Assembly: GCF_004795015.1 (NCBI RefSeq)
Contig: NZ_SSBI01000014.1
Span: 62,001-126,000, forward strand
DNA length: 64,000 nt
Direction of reading: 5' to 3'
From: Streptomyces sp. A1277
Lineage (GTDB): Bacteria > Actinomycetota > Actinomycetes > Streptomycetales > Streptomycetaceae
In this document: piece by piece, positions 62,766 to 64,000 of the stretch
Numbering within the stretch: the first letter of the stretch is position 1
How the letters are laid out: each line of letters opens with the position of its first letter
Position numbers and translations under genes: made by a program
The notes under the pieces: generated by a model
What the model saw: only the letters and a program-made list of their open reading frames with translations
What the model was told of the DNA's origin: nothing
The model's database searches: none

Positions 62766-63347
62766 ATGGGTGACAGTGGGTCCCGTATTACGCGCATTGA
62801 GCTGCCGGACGGCACACCGGTGTGGGCCAGGATCTCCGGGGCCGAGGAGCTGGCCGGTCCGGCTCCCGGCGGCGGTCCGACCTACACGGACACCGGGTTC
62901 GGGGACATCGCGGACCAGGTGCAGGCGCGGGTCGAGAGCCTGCACTCGGTGGTGACGGGTGTGGCGCGCTCGCTCGCCGTGCCGCTGCGCGCGGTGCGGC
63001 CGGACGAGGTGAGCGTCGAGTTCGGCATCGAGCTCACCGCCAAGTCCGGCAAGATCGTCGGGCTGCTCGCGGACGGCGAGGCCAAGGCCGCGATCACGGT
63101 CACGCTCACCTGGAACGGCGGCGGGCCCCCGGTCGACCCGCCACCGCCCACCCCGGTGCCCGCGCAGACGTCCGCGCCGCCCGGGGGCCCGGCCCCCGCG
63201 CCGCCGGTTCCGTTCGTGCCCCCCGCACCACCGCCTCCCGCGTCGCCGCACGCGGGCGCACACCCCGGCTTCCCGCCCGCCGGGGCATCCCCCGGCGCAC
63301 CGGCACACCCCGGAGGTGCGGACGACGCCTACGGCGGCGGGGCATGA
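62766..63347 (+). CDS. Trypsin-co-occurring domain protein (Trypco1-like)
   Basis: The protein has 193 residues. The N-terminal domain (about 1-120) matches the trypsin-co-occurring Trypco1 pattern: ITRIELPDGTPVWARI, then VSVEFGIELTAKSGKIVG and EAKAAITVTLTWN. The C-terminal 70 residues are a Pro/Ala/Gly-rich linker. It overlaps the protease gene by ATGA. In described systems this domain couples a trypsin-like protease to NTPase-driven conflict proteins. Confidence 0.9.
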   Translation: MGDSGSRITRIELPDGTPVWARISGAEELAGPAPGGGPTYTDTGFGDIADQVQARVESLHSVVTGVARSLAVPLRAVRPDEVSVEFGIELTAKSGKIVGLLADGEAKAAITVTLTWNGGGPPVDPPPPTPVPAQTSAPPGGPAPAPPVPFVPPAPPPPASPHAGAHPGFPPAGASPGAPAHPGGADDAYGGGA

Positions 63348-64000
63348 CCTCCGATGACCAGGGGGGCGCAGAGGGCGTGCTGGGACCCGCTCAGGCCGCC
63401 CTCATGGGCCTCGTGCAGGACGCCACCGTACGCATCCATCGCCCGCCGTCCGGGTATGCCCAGGACGGGCCGGGAGGGGACTTCCTGGGCAGCGGCTTCT
63501 TCGTCGCCCCCAGCTGGGTCCTCACGTGCGCGCACGTGGCGATGCGGGGGGAGGGGGGCAGGGTGAGCGTGTGGTTCAAGGAGGACCGCTACAGCGCGGA
63601 GCTCACCGAGGTCCCGGGCAAGGTCGTCGCCGCGATGCCCGGCGCCCGGCCGCCCGGGGCGGGCGGCTGGCCGGCCCCCGACCTCGCGCTCATCCAGCTC
63701 CAGCGGCCCGTCGAACACACCTGCGTCTACGTCACCGAGCGGTCCGAGGCGATGCTCCGCAGCCGCGAGGTGCGCTGCGTGGGCTGGGCGCCCGGACAGG
63801 GCGGCGGACTGCAGAACCGCAGCGGCGTCTGCGTGGTGAAGGGCTCCTACGGAGGCTCCGGTGACGCCGAGCAGGTCGTCCGGCTCGACGGGGACTGGGT
63901 GGAGCTCGGCATGTCCGGCGGCCCGCTGGTGGACCTCGTGCGGGGCGAGGTGGTCGGCGTGATCAAGTCACGGCTCGACGGCCACCAGGGCGGCACCGCC
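63344..64000 (+). CDS. Trypsin-like serine protease, first component of a larger protein (3' end outside window)
   Basis: There are 219 codons to the window end and the frame is open. The catalytic triad is complete: His64 in LTCAHV, Asp113 in PDLALIQL and Ser191 in GMSGGPL. There is no signal peptide, so it acts inside the cell. Its coupling to the Trypco1 gene indicates an intracellular protease switch. The likely downstream effector, NTPase or caspase-like domain is not visible here. Confidence 0.92.
   Translation, partial: MTSDDQGGAEGVLGPAQAALMGLVQDATVRIHRPPSGYAQDGPGGDFLGSGFFVAPSWVLTCAHVAMRGEGGRVSVWFKEDRYSAELTEVPGKVVAAMPGARPPGAGGWPAPDLALIQLQRPVEHTCVYVTERSEAMLRSREVRCVGWAPGQGGGLQNRSGVCVVKGSYGGSGDAEQVVRLDGDWVELGMSGGPLVDLVRGEVVGVIKSRLDGHQGGTA

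Overview
The window is a high-GC, gene-dense chromosomal segment of a Streptomyces, read from raw sequence without database searches. The diagnosis rests on gene content and order: the sigR-rsrA thiol-stress pair, the class Ia nrdAB genes behind a cobalamin riboswitch, the dasR/dasABCD/nagB N-acetylglucosamine block, wblE, a sigH-type sigma factor with its anti-sigma, snpA/snpR, the nickel SOD pair sodN/sodX, and many GTG starts, 4-nt ATGA/GTGA overlaps and leaderless promoters. Most of it looks like conserved core chromosome. The stretch 45.5-49.8 kb looks like an inserted accessory island.

Layout. 1-8 kb: a truncated M50 peptidase, an SRAP (HMCES/YedK) protein, an alpha/beta hydrolase, sigR-rsrA with a sigma-R promoter, a tandem HD-GYP/degenerate-HD pair, a TPR protein and peptide deformylase. 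8-16 kb: a secreted peptidoglycan carboxypeptidase; nrdA-nrdB and an nrdS-like regulator on the minus strand, with a compact B12 riboswitch; then a DUF3311-sodium/solute symporter pair. 16-26 kb: the GlcNAc/chitosugar block. DasR (minus) faces dasA-dasB-dasC-dasD (plus), followed by nagB (minus), a divergent SIS-domain sugar-phosphate protein and a PdtaS-like histidine kinase. DasR-type operators (dre) lie before dasA, between nagB and the SIS gene, and before the kinase. 26-34 kb: wblE, a diacylglycerol kinase family protein, sigH with its anti-sigma, a CPA1 antiporter, a PLP desulfhydrase/ACC-deaminase family enzyme and a cytoplasmic amidase. 33.7-35.5 kb: an NO-response pair, hmp and nsrR, each with an NsrR-like site.

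35.6-38.3 kb: a family 2B encapsulin-type shell protein (EshA/EshB family, cyclic-nucleotide-binding insertion) next to a polyprenyl diphosphate synthase, its probable cargo. 38-45.5 kb: a DUF1648/GntR(YtrA-like) operon, snpA with its divergent LysR activator, an epimerase, a DUF952 protein, an NmrA-like reductase and a frameshifted nucleotidyltransferase. 45.5-49.8 kb: an IS5-type transposase remnant, a small secreted two-cysteine protein, an ABC transporter of one ATPase and two membrane proteins, and a decayed coding remnant. 49.8-57.4 kb: sodN/sodX, a CGNR-type zinc protein, an ECF sigma factor with a membrane partner, a polar amino-acid ABC transporter, malic enzyme and a 29-nt tandem repeat. 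57.6-64 kb: a quinone-oxidoreductase-like MDR, a tiny HTH regulator with a double Clp-N protein under two identical-arm palindromic operators, a PadR/DUF4097 pair, and at the right edge a trypsin-co-occurring-domain protein followed by a trypsin-like protease that runs off the window.

The strongest candidates for new biology are the encapsulin-prenyl synthase locus, the HTH/Clp-N operon with its paired operators, the secreted peptide-ABC island, and the partial trypsin-centred system at 62.8-64 kb. No tRNA, rRNA or CRISPR array was seen.
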